NCBI RefSeq assembly: GCF_001644665.1 | Contig: NZ_CP011393.1 | Span: 1,944,001-2,008,000 of the forward strand | From: Fervidobacterium pennivorans | Lineage (GTDB): Bacteria > Thermotogota > Thermotogae > Thermotogales > Fervidobacteriaceae | Reading direction: 5' to 3' | DNA: 64,000 nucleotides | Translations under genes and position numbers: made by a program | The notes under the pieces: model-generated | Seen by the model: only the letters and a program-made list of their open reading frames with translations | The model's database searches: none | What the model was told of the DNA's origin: nothing | Part shown: positions 52,891 through 61,191 of the stretch, in pieces | Layout: every line of letters begins with the position of its first letter | Position numbering within the stretch: the stretch's first letter is position 1

Positions 52891-54648
52891 ATGGACTTCT
52901 TGGAAGTATTCCTTCAAGAATTGAACGAAAAAGGGCAAGAAGCGATAGAGTTGATTAAATCATTCATTGAAAACAAGGACCCAAATTCGATACATGAGAT
53001 TTATCGCCTTTTTCATACGATAAAAGGCTCTGCAAGCCTCGTAGGTTTCGACAAATTTAAACAACTATTCCACAAAATCGAAGATTACTTCAAGCGACAA
53101 ATGAACGGTGAAGATGTGATAACAGAAGACTTCATGCTGAAGTTACTCATGGTGGTTCCAGAAGTTCTCAAAAAAAATTCTGACCTCACAGATGATGAAT
53201 TACAGCATTATGTAGATATCCTAGAGGGTAGAAAAATACAGACAGAAGCAAAAGTTTACGTAACTTCAAGCGAAACCATCCCTTCTGAACTACTTCAAGA
53301 GTTACTCTCAAACACACTGAGCGCAGAAAACAGCCTAATGCGTGAGGATATACAAAACGCACTCCGCGAAATTCGACTTGTAAAACAAAAGCTAGTATCT
53401 ATACTTGAAAATACTTTCTACGTCAAGCTGAGACAAATCCTTGCGAACTTCGACGTCTTGGTTATGCAAGAAGCCTTTTCGAACAAGAAAAAAGTAAAAC
53501 TCGAACTCCAGATAGGAGAAGAAAGAATCGAAAAGAAAGATTCTGAAATGCTTTTGAATATGCTAACTCACTTGGTTAGAAATGCTATTGCACATGGTAT
53601 AGAATTGCCAGAGGAACGTACTAAAAAAGGAAAACTTGAAGTAGGGAGAATAATAATCAGAAGCTATGTGCAGGGTAACGAATTGTTCTTAGAAATTGAA
53701 GACGATGGAAGAGGATTGGAATTTGAAAAAATCAGGCAAAAAGCTATTGAAAAAGGGTTGGGTAATCTAAAACCGGAAGAAGTTATTTTTGTCCCAGGTT
53801 TTTCTACAAAAGACAATGCAGATGAAACAGCAGGCAGAGGTATAGGACTCGATGTTGTGAAAAACTTTGCAACAGCACGAGGCGGAGATGTCGAAGTTGT
53901 TTCAGCAGCAGGCAAAGGAATAAAATTTATCGTCCATTTCCCAATCAAGACCTTCTTGGTGAGAGTTCTCGTTGTAGAAGCTGATGAATTGCGGTTCTGC
54001 ATCGATTTACAAGATATATTGGAAATCGTTAGCAAAGCGGAAATCAAAGATGGACAGCTCAAGCACAAAGACAAATTGTACGATATAACCTTCAGTTGTA
54101 CATTGCCACGGTTCGCAATCATTACGAAGAATAACAAAGCTCTTTTAGTGAGCAATTTAATAGGCATCTTCGATGGGCAGGTTTCTAATGAAAGCTATGA
54201 CATGATAAAAGGTTTCGTAAAGAATATCTTTGTCTATCCTTTGCCAATAATATCACCGGAGCAATTCCTTAAACTCCAGAAACCTTCGGAAAAAGTCCGC
54301 AAAGTCTTGGTTATAGACGATTCTGTGGTAACAAGAACTATACTCGGAAAATTCTTAGTAAACTTTGGTTACACCGTTTTCGAGGCGGAAAATGGAACTG
54401 AAGGCATTGAAATATTTAAAAAGGAAAACCCGGATGTTATTGTATGCGATGTTGAAATGCCTGGCATTGATGGCTTTGAAACAACAAGGAGAATAAGGGA
54501 GCTAAACAAGAACGTGCCGATAATAATCTTTAGCACTCTTACAAGTGAACAACTCTCTAAGGGATTAGAAGTCGGAGCGAACGCGTACCTTTCAAAAGAT
54601 GAACCACCTGAAAGATTGGTACGTTTGATTGAAAGGTTTATCCAGTAA
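52891..54648 (+). CDS. hybrid CheA-type histidine kinase with C-terminal receiver
   Basis: A 585-aa kinase. An HPt domain (1-115) carries His42 in FHTIKGSASLVGF. There is no P2 domain, and only a short helical linker (~135-175) in place of the P3 dimerisation pair. The CheA ATPase region spans ~178-352: N-box HLVRNAIAHGIE (227-238), DDGRGL (271-276), PGFSTK (302-307) and GRGIGLDVV (315-323). A CheW-like domain covers ~355-460. A receiver (472-585) has VIDDS, phospho-acceptor Asp520 in VCDVEMPG and Lys in YLSKDEP. All kinase boxes look functional. The receiver may serve as output or phosphate sink in place of a free CheY. Confidence 0.92.
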   Translation: MDFLEVFLQELNEKGQEAIELIKSFIENKDPNSIHEIYRLFHTIKGSASLVGFDKFKQLFHKIEDYFKRQMNGEDVITEDFMLKLLMVVPEVLKKNSDLTDDELQHYVDILEGRKIQTEAKVYVTSSETIPSELLQELLSNTLSAENSLMREDIQNALREIRLVKQKLVSILENTFYVKLRQILANFDVLVMQEAFSNKKKVKLELQIGEERIEKKDSEMLLNMLTHLVRNAIAHGIELPEERTKKGKLEVGRIIIRSYVQGNELFLEIEDDGRGLEFEKIRQKAIEKGLGNLKPEEVIFVPGFSTKDNADETAGRGIGLDVVKNFATARGGDVEVVSAAGKGIKFIVHFPIKTFLVRVLVVEADELRFCIDLQDILEIVSKAEIKDGQLKHKDKLYDITFSCTLPRFAIITKNNKALLVSNLIGIFDGQVSNESYDMIKGFVKNIFVYPLPIISPEQFLKLQKPSEKVRKVLVIDDSVVTRTILGKFLVNFGYTVFEAENGTEGIEIFKKENPDVIVCDVEMPGIDGFETTRRIRELNKNVPIIIFSTLTSEQLSKGLEVGANAYLSKDEPPERLVRLIERFIQ

Positions 54649-54808
54649 TGTTTAAAACTGTGAGAAATTGTTGGGAAAAGGAAAATGTGAGAATTTCCGC
54701 GTGCAAGTTCTTGAACATCGTAGATTCTCAGCAAAGGACTAAAATAACTAATATGAATTACCTTTGCGATATCTTAAATCATAATTCGTTCAATCAGGAG
54801 AATGTTAT

Positions 54809-55402
54809 ATGGCAAATGCAAAGAAAGTAATTATCGTCGGTTCAGCAGGAAGTCCTTCGCAAGCTGTTGAGATACTAAAACTCGGTGAGAAATTGAATTT
54901 TCCTGTCATAGTTAATATTCATTTTACAAGTAGTGCAATAGAAACTTTTGCACAGCATATACGTTCTGAAACAAATCAAAAAGTCACAATAGTAAAAGGA
55001 CCTGTTTTCTTAGAACCTGGAGTATACATACCAGAAGGCGGAAAAGACTTGATTTTTCTAGGCAGTAATGCCGTTACTGTTGTTGATGAAACCACTTCAA
55101 AAGAAACGATTCATCCTTCCATATCTATTCTGTTCAGTTCAATGAAGAAATTCGCCAATAAAGATTTCGTAGTAATAGTCCTTGGCGGGTTAGGGGGCGA
55201 TGGTGCAGAACATGTTAGTGAGCTGAAAAAGAAAGGTGTCTATTTCATAATAGAAAGAACCCCGAAATTTCCATACCTCCCTGAAAATATTGCTAAACAA
55301 CTTGGAGAGCGGTACGAAAAACTGGAGATTGAAAAAATAAGGGAAATGCTTAAAATGTTTAACGCTGAGGCAAAACAACAAACAAAAGACACCAACGCAT
55401 GA
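54809..55402 (+). CDS. CheB-type methylesterase domain without receiver
   Basis: A 197-aa protein matching the catalytic half of CheB only. The family His lies in VNIHFTSSAIETFAQHI, the Asp in VLGGLGGDGAEHV, and HPSISILFSSM aligns with the RPSVDVLF segment. The serine loop, GASTGG in CheB, reads GSAGSP (11-16), so the nucleophile is either Ser12 after a one-residue shift or is lost. There is no N-terminal receiver, so the usual phosphorylation control is missing. The 160-base gap before it holds no terminator. The ATG follows AGGAG by 8 bases. Confidence 0.85.
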   Translation: MANAKKVIIVGSAGSPSQAVEILKLGEKLNFPVIVNIHFTSSAIETFAQHIRSETNQKVTIVKGPVFLEPGVYIPEGGKDLIFLGSNAVTVVDETTSKETIHPSISILFSSMKKFANKDFVVIVLGGLGGDGAEHVSELKKKGVYFIIERTPKFPYLPENIAKQLGERYEKLEIEKIREMLKMFNAEAKQQTKDTNA

Positions 55403-55439
55403 AAAGTTAAAAAAATAAGGGTAAAGGTGGTGACAATAA

Positions 55440-56750
55440 GTGAAAAAGGTTCTTGTTGTTGATGATTCTGCAGTTTGGAGAACCTATTTACAAAACCTTC
55501 TGGAAATTCACGGATACGCCGTTGAGGTTGCGAAAGACGGACTTGAAGGACTTAATAGATTTTTTTCTTTCCTTCCTGATACTGTTATCGTAGATTACGT
55601 GATGCCAAAATTAAATGGTGTCCATTTCACACGATTTATCAGGAGCTTTAGTACATTTAAAAATGTTGGAATAATGATTCTCACAGGCGCTGAAGAAACT
55701 ATAAACCCATTCTGGGCAAAGAAAAGTGGTGCTAACGCTTTTTTGAAAAAGACAGCATCACAAAGTGAAATAGAAAGAACGGTTTTAGAATTCGTAGCTA
55801 AACCATTCTCCATGGAATGGTCGAGAGAGCTTTACGCACTTCACATTGAGCCATTCGGAGAACTTGTTGATATACTTGAAGAAAGCCTTCGTGATTCAAC
55901 TATAACAAAAGAAATTCTTCAACTTTCCGAGTACATTTACGACGAAAAACTGGTAATGAAGAAAATATACAACCTATTCACGGAGCTGTTTGAGTTTGAT
56001 AACTTTTACGCTTGCGTCTCGACATACTCACATGCACGAGTTTATGCATTTGGAAACAAAGAGCTCTCAAATCCCAATTCGGTTTTCGAGAAAGCGAAAG
56101 AAATTAGATTCTTTAGTTATTTTAAATACATTGATGTTTACTATGAAGATACGGAACGAAAGATAGAAAATGCTATAGGGGAAGTGATAACAAGAAAAGA
56201 AGAACCTATAGGTTTCATAATCATAGAAAATCCAAAAGTTCCAGAGGTTGCCGAAAGAATTCTTGCTCTTGCAAATTACAGTATCTCGCTGATTTTTGAC
56301 CTGATAAACTATCATAAGCTACTCGGAAGTCAGAAAGAATTAGAAGAGATAACCGGGGCTTACGACAGGCATGCGATAACTGGAAAAATAGTAAATTTAA
56401 TCGATTTCTCAAAACGGAACCAACTGCCGCTTTCATTTGTCAGTATTAAGTTGCTAAACTTAAGAAAACTCTACACTTCGAAAGGCACAGATTACACAAA
56501 CCAACTGCTGAGAACCTTCGTCAAATTCCTTGAAGAGCAACTTTCCGATACTATCGCGAGGATAGAATTAGGCAAGTTCTTGGCTGTAATACTTGGAAAA
56601 AACGTAACACCAGTTCAAAAACAGTTAGAGTCATTCCAAATTATCTTTAATGAATCTGAAGAATATAAGAACTTAAAAGAAATTGAAGTGGAAACGAACC
56701 TATTTGTTTGGAATGGCGAAAGTGTCGGTGAAATCCTTGAGAAGTTGTAG
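55440..56750 (+). CDS. response regulator: receiver + GAF-like + degenerate GGDEF
   Basis: A 436-aa protein. The receiver (1-120) has LVVDDS, the phospho-acceptor Asp52 in VDYVMPKLNG and Lys103 or Lys104 in AFLKK, so it looks active. Residues ~165-290 resemble a GAF sensor (NLFTELFEFDNFYACVS ... EPIGFIIIENP). The C-terminus (~302-436) has the diguanylate cyclase skeleton (EEITGAYDRHAI for the usual LTGLYNRRAF), but the active-site GGDEF reads ELGKF (376-380), so it should not make c-di-GMP. The GTG start follows AAAGGTGGTG. Possible output protein of the pathway. Confidence 0.85.
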   Translation: MKKVLVVDDSAVWRTYLQNLLEIHGYAVEVAKDGLEGLNRFFSFLPDTVIVDYVMPKLNGVHFTRFIRSFSTFKNVGIMILTGAEETINPFWAKKSGANAFLKKTASQSEIERTVLEFVAKPFSMEWSRELYALHIEPFGELVDILEESLRDSTITKEILQLSEYIYDEKLVMKKIYNLFTELFEFDNFYACVSTYSHARVYAFGNKELSNPNSVFEKAKEIRFFSYFKYIDVYYEDTERKIENAIGEVITRKEEPIGFIIIENPKVPEVAERILALANYSISLIFDLINYHKLLGSQKELEEITGAYDRHAITGKIVNLIDFSKRNQLPLSFVSIKLLNLRKLYTSKGTDYTNQLLRTFVKFLEEQLSDTIARIELGKFLAVILGKNVTPVQKQLESFQIIFNESEEYKNLKEIEVETNLFVWNGESVGEILEKL

Positions 56751-56794
56751 CAAAAAATAGACAGGTTATTAAACTTACAAGGAGGGAACAGAGA

Positions 56795-58060
56795 ATGAAG
56801 AAGGTATGGCGGCTTTCTTGGAGTTACGCACTGACCGTTTCACTGTTCGTTATAGCATGGAGTAGTATATTGCTTACGATAATTATTCCACGTGTCAACA
56901 AAATAGTCGAACAAGTGAGCACGAAATCCTTCTTGCAAGAAGTCGTTTCAATCACAAATGCAGGCGTCTCACAAAAAGTCTTTGAAAGAGAACCAACTTT
57001 TGGTTATTACTATCTCATCGATGAAAACGGCATAACTGTTGAACACACAGATAAGCAAAAGGTAGGCTTGGATGTTAGGAAAGCTGTTCCTGGTCTGTTT
57101 GAGTATATACAGTCAAATAAGGTTGGAATCTACTCGTACACATACCAAGGTGTTAAACGATACGTCGCTTTTGCTTTCGATGGAAAATACTATTTAGCTC
57201 ATGCTGCTCGCCATGATGAACTATATGGTGAACTTGCAAGTTTCCTTTCAAGCTTTTTCAAATTCATTGTTCCAATACTTATCGTACTTACCTTTGTAGC
57301 TGGCTTTTTCGTTGCGGAATTACTTCTGAAAAGGCAGAGGTATCAACTTCAAGTTTCAAACAACCTTGTGAGAAATATCTCAGAAAATATCATTCATACA
57401 TTCTCGTCTGTTTCTGAAATCAAGGCTATGGCTGAAAACACAGAAGGAGCAGCAACTCAGTTAGACCGTTCTCTTGAAGAGTTTGCCGCATATTTAGAAG
57501 AAAGTCGTGCAGAAACCGAGACAACAATCAACGGTCTCAACGAGTTCACCAACACCATCGAACAGATTACCGAATACACTTCAAAACTCGCTATGCTTAC
57601 GGAATCTCTTGGAAAACTAACCGATAAGATAACAGACATTTCAGATAGTATAACCGTTTTAGCAATAAACGTATCTATCGAAACAAGCAAACAGAACATT
57701 GATAGAGAAGGTTTATCAAGGATTGCTGAGATGATTATGGAACTATCCAATTCTGCACGCAATCTTGCAAAAGAGGGTAGACAGTCACTTGAAAACGTAG
57801 AAAACATCGTTACATCAACAACGCTTATAACAGAAAAAATCACCAAAAGACTAACTTCAGTAAGAGAATCACTCAATACTATCCTGCAAGTATCACAAGC
57901 ATCTACAACGAACGTTGAGAAAATAGTGAACGCATCTAGGACTGCACACGAAGCAGTTGAGGAGTTGTACTCTGGAATAGAACAACTGGAAGAAGCAATC
58001 TCCAACATAAAAGATGAAATTGAAAGATTCAAAGCAGAACTGGAAAGGTTTGTTATTTAA
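56795..58060 (+). CDS. divergent methyl-accepting chemotaxis-like receptor with Cache-type sensor
   Basis: A 421-aa membrane receptor. It has TM1 at about 11-31 and an extracytoplasmic single Cache-like domain at 35-150 (FGYYYLIDENGITVEH, VGLDVRKAVPGLFEYI, YQGVKRYVAFAF). TM2 lies at about 157-177, and a long cytoplasmic coiled coil follows. The signalling tip (283-325) keeps the hairpin phasing but not the consensus: SIETSK stands where NAAIEAAR is expected, and the GxGFAVVA segment becomes EGLSRIAEMI. No separate HAMP domain is obvious. GGAGGG precedes the ATG. It is the only receptor in the window and the likely input of the operon. Confidence 0.87.
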   Translation: MKKVWRLSWSYALTVSLFVIAWSSILLTIIIPRVNKIVEQVSTKSFLQEVVSITNAGVSQKVFEREPTFGYYYLIDENGITVEHTDKQKVGLDVRKAVPGLFEYIQSNKVGIYSYTYQGVKRYVAFAFDGKYYLAHAARHDELYGELASFLSSFFKFIVPILIVLTFVAGFFVAELLLKRQRYQLQVSNNLVRNISENIIHTFSSVSEIKAMAENTEGAATQLDRSLEEFAAYLEESRAETETTINGLNEFTNTIEQITEYTSKLAMLTESLGKLTDKITDISDSITVLAINVSIETSKQNIDREGLSRIAEMIMELSNSARNLAKEGRQSLENVENIVTSTTLITEKITKRLTSVRESLNTILQVSQASTTNVEKIVNASRTAHEAVEELYSGIEQLEEAISNIKDEIERFKAELERFVI

Positions 58061-58081
58061 TTATTTTTAGGGGGAAATTGA

Positions 58082-58723
58082 ATGGACGAACAAGCAAAAA
58101 ACATGGAGCATCACGGTGAATATGTGTTCTTCGAATATTCTCCAGTTTTCAGACGCATGGCTATTCTCCAAGCTTTGTCAGAAGGTATAACAAAACATTC
58201 TGAATTAGCCTTGAAATCAGGGATCGTGCCTTCACTTGTGAATAAATACTTGAAGGACTTCGAGAAAGAAGGGTTAGTCGAAAAGGTAAATAGAACCTAC
58301 AAATTAACTAACACAGGACTTATTCGGTTAAACTATCTGAGACTGGGTTACCTATCAGAAATTGCACAGATGTATAAGAATATCGAACTCAAGTTCGCAG
58401 ACATCTTCCTGAAAATCGCTGGCAAAAGGGACCTATGTATCTACGGAGCAGGTGTTGTGGGCAAATTGTTGGTGCATTTAATTTCAACAAGGCAATCCCA
58501 CAACATCGTTGCCTTCCTGGATGAGGATGAAAAAAAGATTGGAACCAAGATTGAGGGCATAGTTGTTTTACCTCTTGAAACAAGGATTTCAGCCGATGCT
58601 TACCTTGTTGCTTCATTCAAAAATGGCGAAATAATGGCAAAAAAGCTACTTGAACGTGGTTATAGAAACGTTTACACCATTGAATTTTCAAAAGACAAGT
58701 TAAAACTTGTGTGGAAAGGGTAA
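58082..58723 (+). CDS. winged-helix / Rossmann-domain fusion protein
   Basis: A 213-aa protein. Residues ~20-80 form a winged helix of MarR/ArsR-like appearance (RRMAILQALSEGITKHSELALKSGIVPSLVNKYLKDFEKEGLVEKV). Residues ~115-205 form a Rossmann unit opening DLCIYGAGVVGKLLVHLI, then IVAFLDEDEKKIGTKI, of the type found in CoA- or nucleotide-sugar-binding domains of polysaccharide enzymes. The layout recalls the redox repressor Rex, but the sequence is different. It may be a ligand-sensing regulator, perhaps of this operon. It lies 21 bases after the receptor gene. No operator identified. Confidence 0.78.
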   Translation: MDEQAKNMEHHGEYVFFEYSPVFRRMAILQALSEGITKHSELALKSGIVPSLVNKYLKDFEKEGLVEKVNRTYKLTNTGLIRLNYLRLGYLSEIAQMYKNIELKFADIFLKIAGKRDLCIYGAGVVGKLLVHLISTRQSHNIVAFLDEDEKKIGTKIEGIVVLPLETRISADAYLVASFKNGEIMAKKLLERGYRNVYTIEFSKDKLKLVWKG

Positions 58724-58729
58724 TGCAAG

Positions 58730-60061
58730 ATGGAAGAAAAAGAATACTTTGACAAACTTTTCTCAGGCATTCAGGATGATATAAAAGAGGAATTTTTAAC
58801 GATAAAGCGACTGCACGAAGAAAATTTCTCAGAATACAAAGAGCAATTCACTGAAGTATTTTGGAAAGTTTACGAAGCCATTGCGCAGAAATTAGAAGAA
58901 ACATCTCATATCGAACAAAAGCTTTTCATACGCCTTGGATTAGTTGACCCAAGGTATCTAACCAGAGAAGACTTAGAAAGAATCAAAGAATGCATATCAT
59001 CAGCTTCAGACGACACCTTTTACTACGTTGATGAATGGCTAATTTCGGCGAAAAGCGGAAAAATACCACCATCAACCTTCGAAGAAGTCATTCAGGACCA
59101 GCAACAAGAAAAGCGCACATTCGATTACACATGGATTGAGAAAGAATACGAGAGAAAACTTTTTGAAAGGAGCATAGAGGAAGAAAAACTGAGGGACCTT
59201 GTGAAAGGTGTGCAAGGCAAAGGTCCATACACAAAGGGTGTGTATACCATATTTGATGAGATAATTAAAAGTATTGGGAAACTCAAAAAACTGGATAACG
59301 ATATAAAAACTTTGAAAGAAACCCTCGACAAAGCAAAAGAACAAACTTCATCAATTCAGCAAATACCACAAACATCGAAAGATACAACCACTTCTCTTTT
59401 TACCGAACCACAAGTAATCAGGCAGATGGTTAAAAAGGCTATTGGGAAATTGGGCATCCAATATCCAGCACTCACGACAAATTACCTAAGGGAAGTCAAT
59501 TCGATATTTTCAAAGAAATACTCACTAAAACTTTTCGAGGAATTTAAATTACTTGACCCAACAACATTGAAAAGAACGATAAAAGGAACGGAAGTTTACA
59601 TGCCACCTTATGTTATTTTGGTGCCAGGTTACGGAGAAAATGGTTTTTGCTGGGAACCTATTGAAGGGGTAAATATCTACGGACGAGGTCGAATTGTCGT
59701 TCCAATCTTCTCCAGAAAAGGCACAGACCCGTTTTTCCAGGCATTCGGAGAATACAGATGGAAATTAGAAAAAGAACTTTCGTTCGGCAGATGGATGGAA
59801 GAAGGTTTAACAGGCGAATACTACCAATACCTTCAAGAAAACAAACTGAAAGGTCAACCAGCTGAATACTTCATTAAGGATTACATAATGTGGATTTCAA
59901 AAGAATCAAACGGTATACAGAAACTCGACAAACCAGTGCGTGAAATATTCTGGCGCTACTTGCCTTTTGATGAATCCGTGAAAGAAAAACTATCAAAAGT
60001 AAGCTATGTTTACCAACAACTCTGGGAAAGGGATTTGAGAAAGAGGCAAAAAGATAAATGA
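58730..60061 (+). CDS. protein of unknown family in the chemosensory operon
   Basis: A 443-aa soluble protein that I cannot assign. Residues 1-75 and ~130-215 are charged and helical with heptad character (IEKEYERKLFERSIEEEKLRD, KLKKLDNDIKTLKETLDKAKE). A Ser/Thr/Gln linker (~205-225) leads to a compact C-terminal region (~228-435), rich in aromatic residues and apparently globular: VYMPPYVILVPGYGENGFCWEP, GRGRIVVPIFSRKGTDPFFQ and EGLTGEYYQYLQ. The stop of the preceding gene is 7 bases upstream, so translation is coupled. No transmembrane helix. It may be the pathway-specific output or target. Confidence 0.75.
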   Translation: MEEKEYFDKLFSGIQDDIKEEFLTIKRLHEENFSEYKEQFTEVFWKVYEAIAQKLEETSHIEQKLFIRLGLVDPRYLTREDLERIKECISSASDDTFYYVDEWLISAKSGKIPPSTFEEVIQDQQQEKRTFDYTWIEKEYERKLFERSIEEEKLRDLVKGVQGKGPYTKGVYTIFDEIIKSIGKLKKLDNDIKTLKETLDKAKEQTSSIQQIPQTSKDTTTSLFTEPQVIRQMVKKAIGKLGIQYPALTTNYLREVNSIFSKKYSLKLFEEFKLLDPTTLKRTIKGTEVYMPPYVILVPGYGENGFCWEPIEGVNIYGRGRIVVPIFSRKGTDPFFQAFGEYRWKLEKELSFGRWMEEGLTGEYYQYLQENKLKGQPAEYFIKDYIMWISKESNGIQKLDKPVREIFWRYLPFDESVKEKLSKVSYVYQQLWERDLRKRQKDK

Positions 60062-60120
60062 AGCTATGAAAGATGTGAAATCATGAGAAAAATCGAAAGC
60101 TTAAAAAAGGGGGAGAAGTT

Positions 60121-61008
60121 GTGGCAAAGAACAAACTTTTTAGGTTTGTAGTTATTTTTGTTATCCTGCTGGCTGTCGTTTCTGCTTTGTTTTTATTTCT
60201 TAGAGAGGTTTTCTCAGGAAGACTGATTGTCAGAGACTATATCTTCCAAATTGGAAACTTTCGGCTTCGATGGTATAGTGTATGCATTGCTACTGGGATA
60301 TTCACTGGCTACTTCCTTGCCAGAAGAAGACTAAAGAACTACCCTATAACCCCTGAAGACCTCGACGAGGGTTTATTCTGGGGGGTTATATTTGGAATCC
60401 TCGGAGCAAGGGTATACTATGTTGCTTTTAACTGGTCGTATTACTCGAGATATCCTTCTGAGATATGGAAGATTTGGCATGGTGGTCTTGCGATACATGG
60501 AGCTTTTTTTGCTGCACTAATAACGATATACGTTTATTCAAAGTTGAAAAAAAGATTCAACTTTGTTCACGCTGCTGACCTTTTCACCTCCGTTCTCCCA
60601 GTTGCCCAAGCAATCGGAAGATGGGGAAATTTCTTCAATTACGAAGCCTATGGAAGACCTACTAACCTACCGTGGGGAATGTACGTTCCACCAGAAAAGA
60701 GAGTTCCTGGATTTGATATGAATACACATTTTCATCCCACATTCCTTTACGAAAGCCTTTGGGATTTGGCGGTCTTTGTAATACTATACTTCATCGTGGA
60801 AAAAAGAAAAAAACAGTTCGGAGAAACAACAGCACTTTACTTAGTTCTATACTCCATTGGGAGATTTTGGATTGAGGGTCTAAGACTTGATAGCTTAATG
60901 GCAGGCAATCTTAGGGCGGCACAGATAGTGAGTATGATTCTTATAATCTTCGGTGCCTCGTGGTATGCATACCTAATGGGAAAAAATAAGAACGATGTTC
61001 AAAAATAA
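60121..61008 (+). CDS. lgt: prolipoprotein diacylglyceryl transferase
   Basis: Inner-membrane enzyme that attaches diacylglycerol to the lipobox Cys of prolipoproteins. Seven hydrophobic helices are visible. The signature GRWGNFFNYEAYGRPTNLPWG carries the essential Arg, and HPTFLYESLWDL is the other conserved segment, in 295 aa. The GTG start follows GGGGGAG by 5 bases. It is 59 bases downstream of the unknown 443-aa gene, with no terminator between. It is probably a housekeeping passenger of the same transcript. Confidence 0.96.
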   Translation: MAKNKLFRFVVIFVILLAVVSALFLFLREVFSGRLIVRDYIFQIGNFRLRWYSVCIATGIFTGYFLARRRLKNYPITPEDLDEGLFWGVIFGILGARVYYVAFNWSYYSRYPSEIWKIWHGGLAIHGAFFAALITIYVYSKLKKRFNFVHAADLFTSVLPVAQAIGRWGNFFNYEAYGRPTNLPWGMYVPPEKRVPGFDMNTHFHPTFLYESLWDLAVFVILYFIVEKRKKQFGETTALYLVLYSIGRFWIEGLRLDSLMAGNLRAAQIVSMILIIFGASWYAYLMGKNKNDVQK

Positions 61009-61191
61009 AGCTCAAGCTCAAAAATGAACTATTTCACACAAGTTTTTTACAATTTTAAAATTTTCTTGAACGTTTTTCGAGAATGAAAGGTCTAAATTTA
61101 TGGAAAAGATATCCAAAGAGTTTCTTTACATTAGGTGTAGATTTAAAGGCGGGGTCTCCATCTTGTGGTAGCTCAGTTAAGGGGGGATTGT

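Noticed and set aside
54648-54830. A 60-codon frame starting in the TAATG at the end of the CheA gene and running into the start of the CheB gene.
   Set aside because: It could be translationally coupled, but it has no recognisable composition or family, and it overlaps the CheB start, which has its own good ribosome site. Kept as non-coding spacer.
57457-58032. A 191-codon minus-strand frame opposite the receptor coiled coil.
   Set aside because: Long antisense frames are common opposite coiled-coil genes; the translation is a monotonous Ser/Ile/Val run with no start site.
61141-61191. Segment containing GTGGTAGCTCAGTTAAGG, which looks like a tRNA D-arm.
   Set aside because: No acceptor, anticodon or T-arm can be paired around it; chance resemblance.
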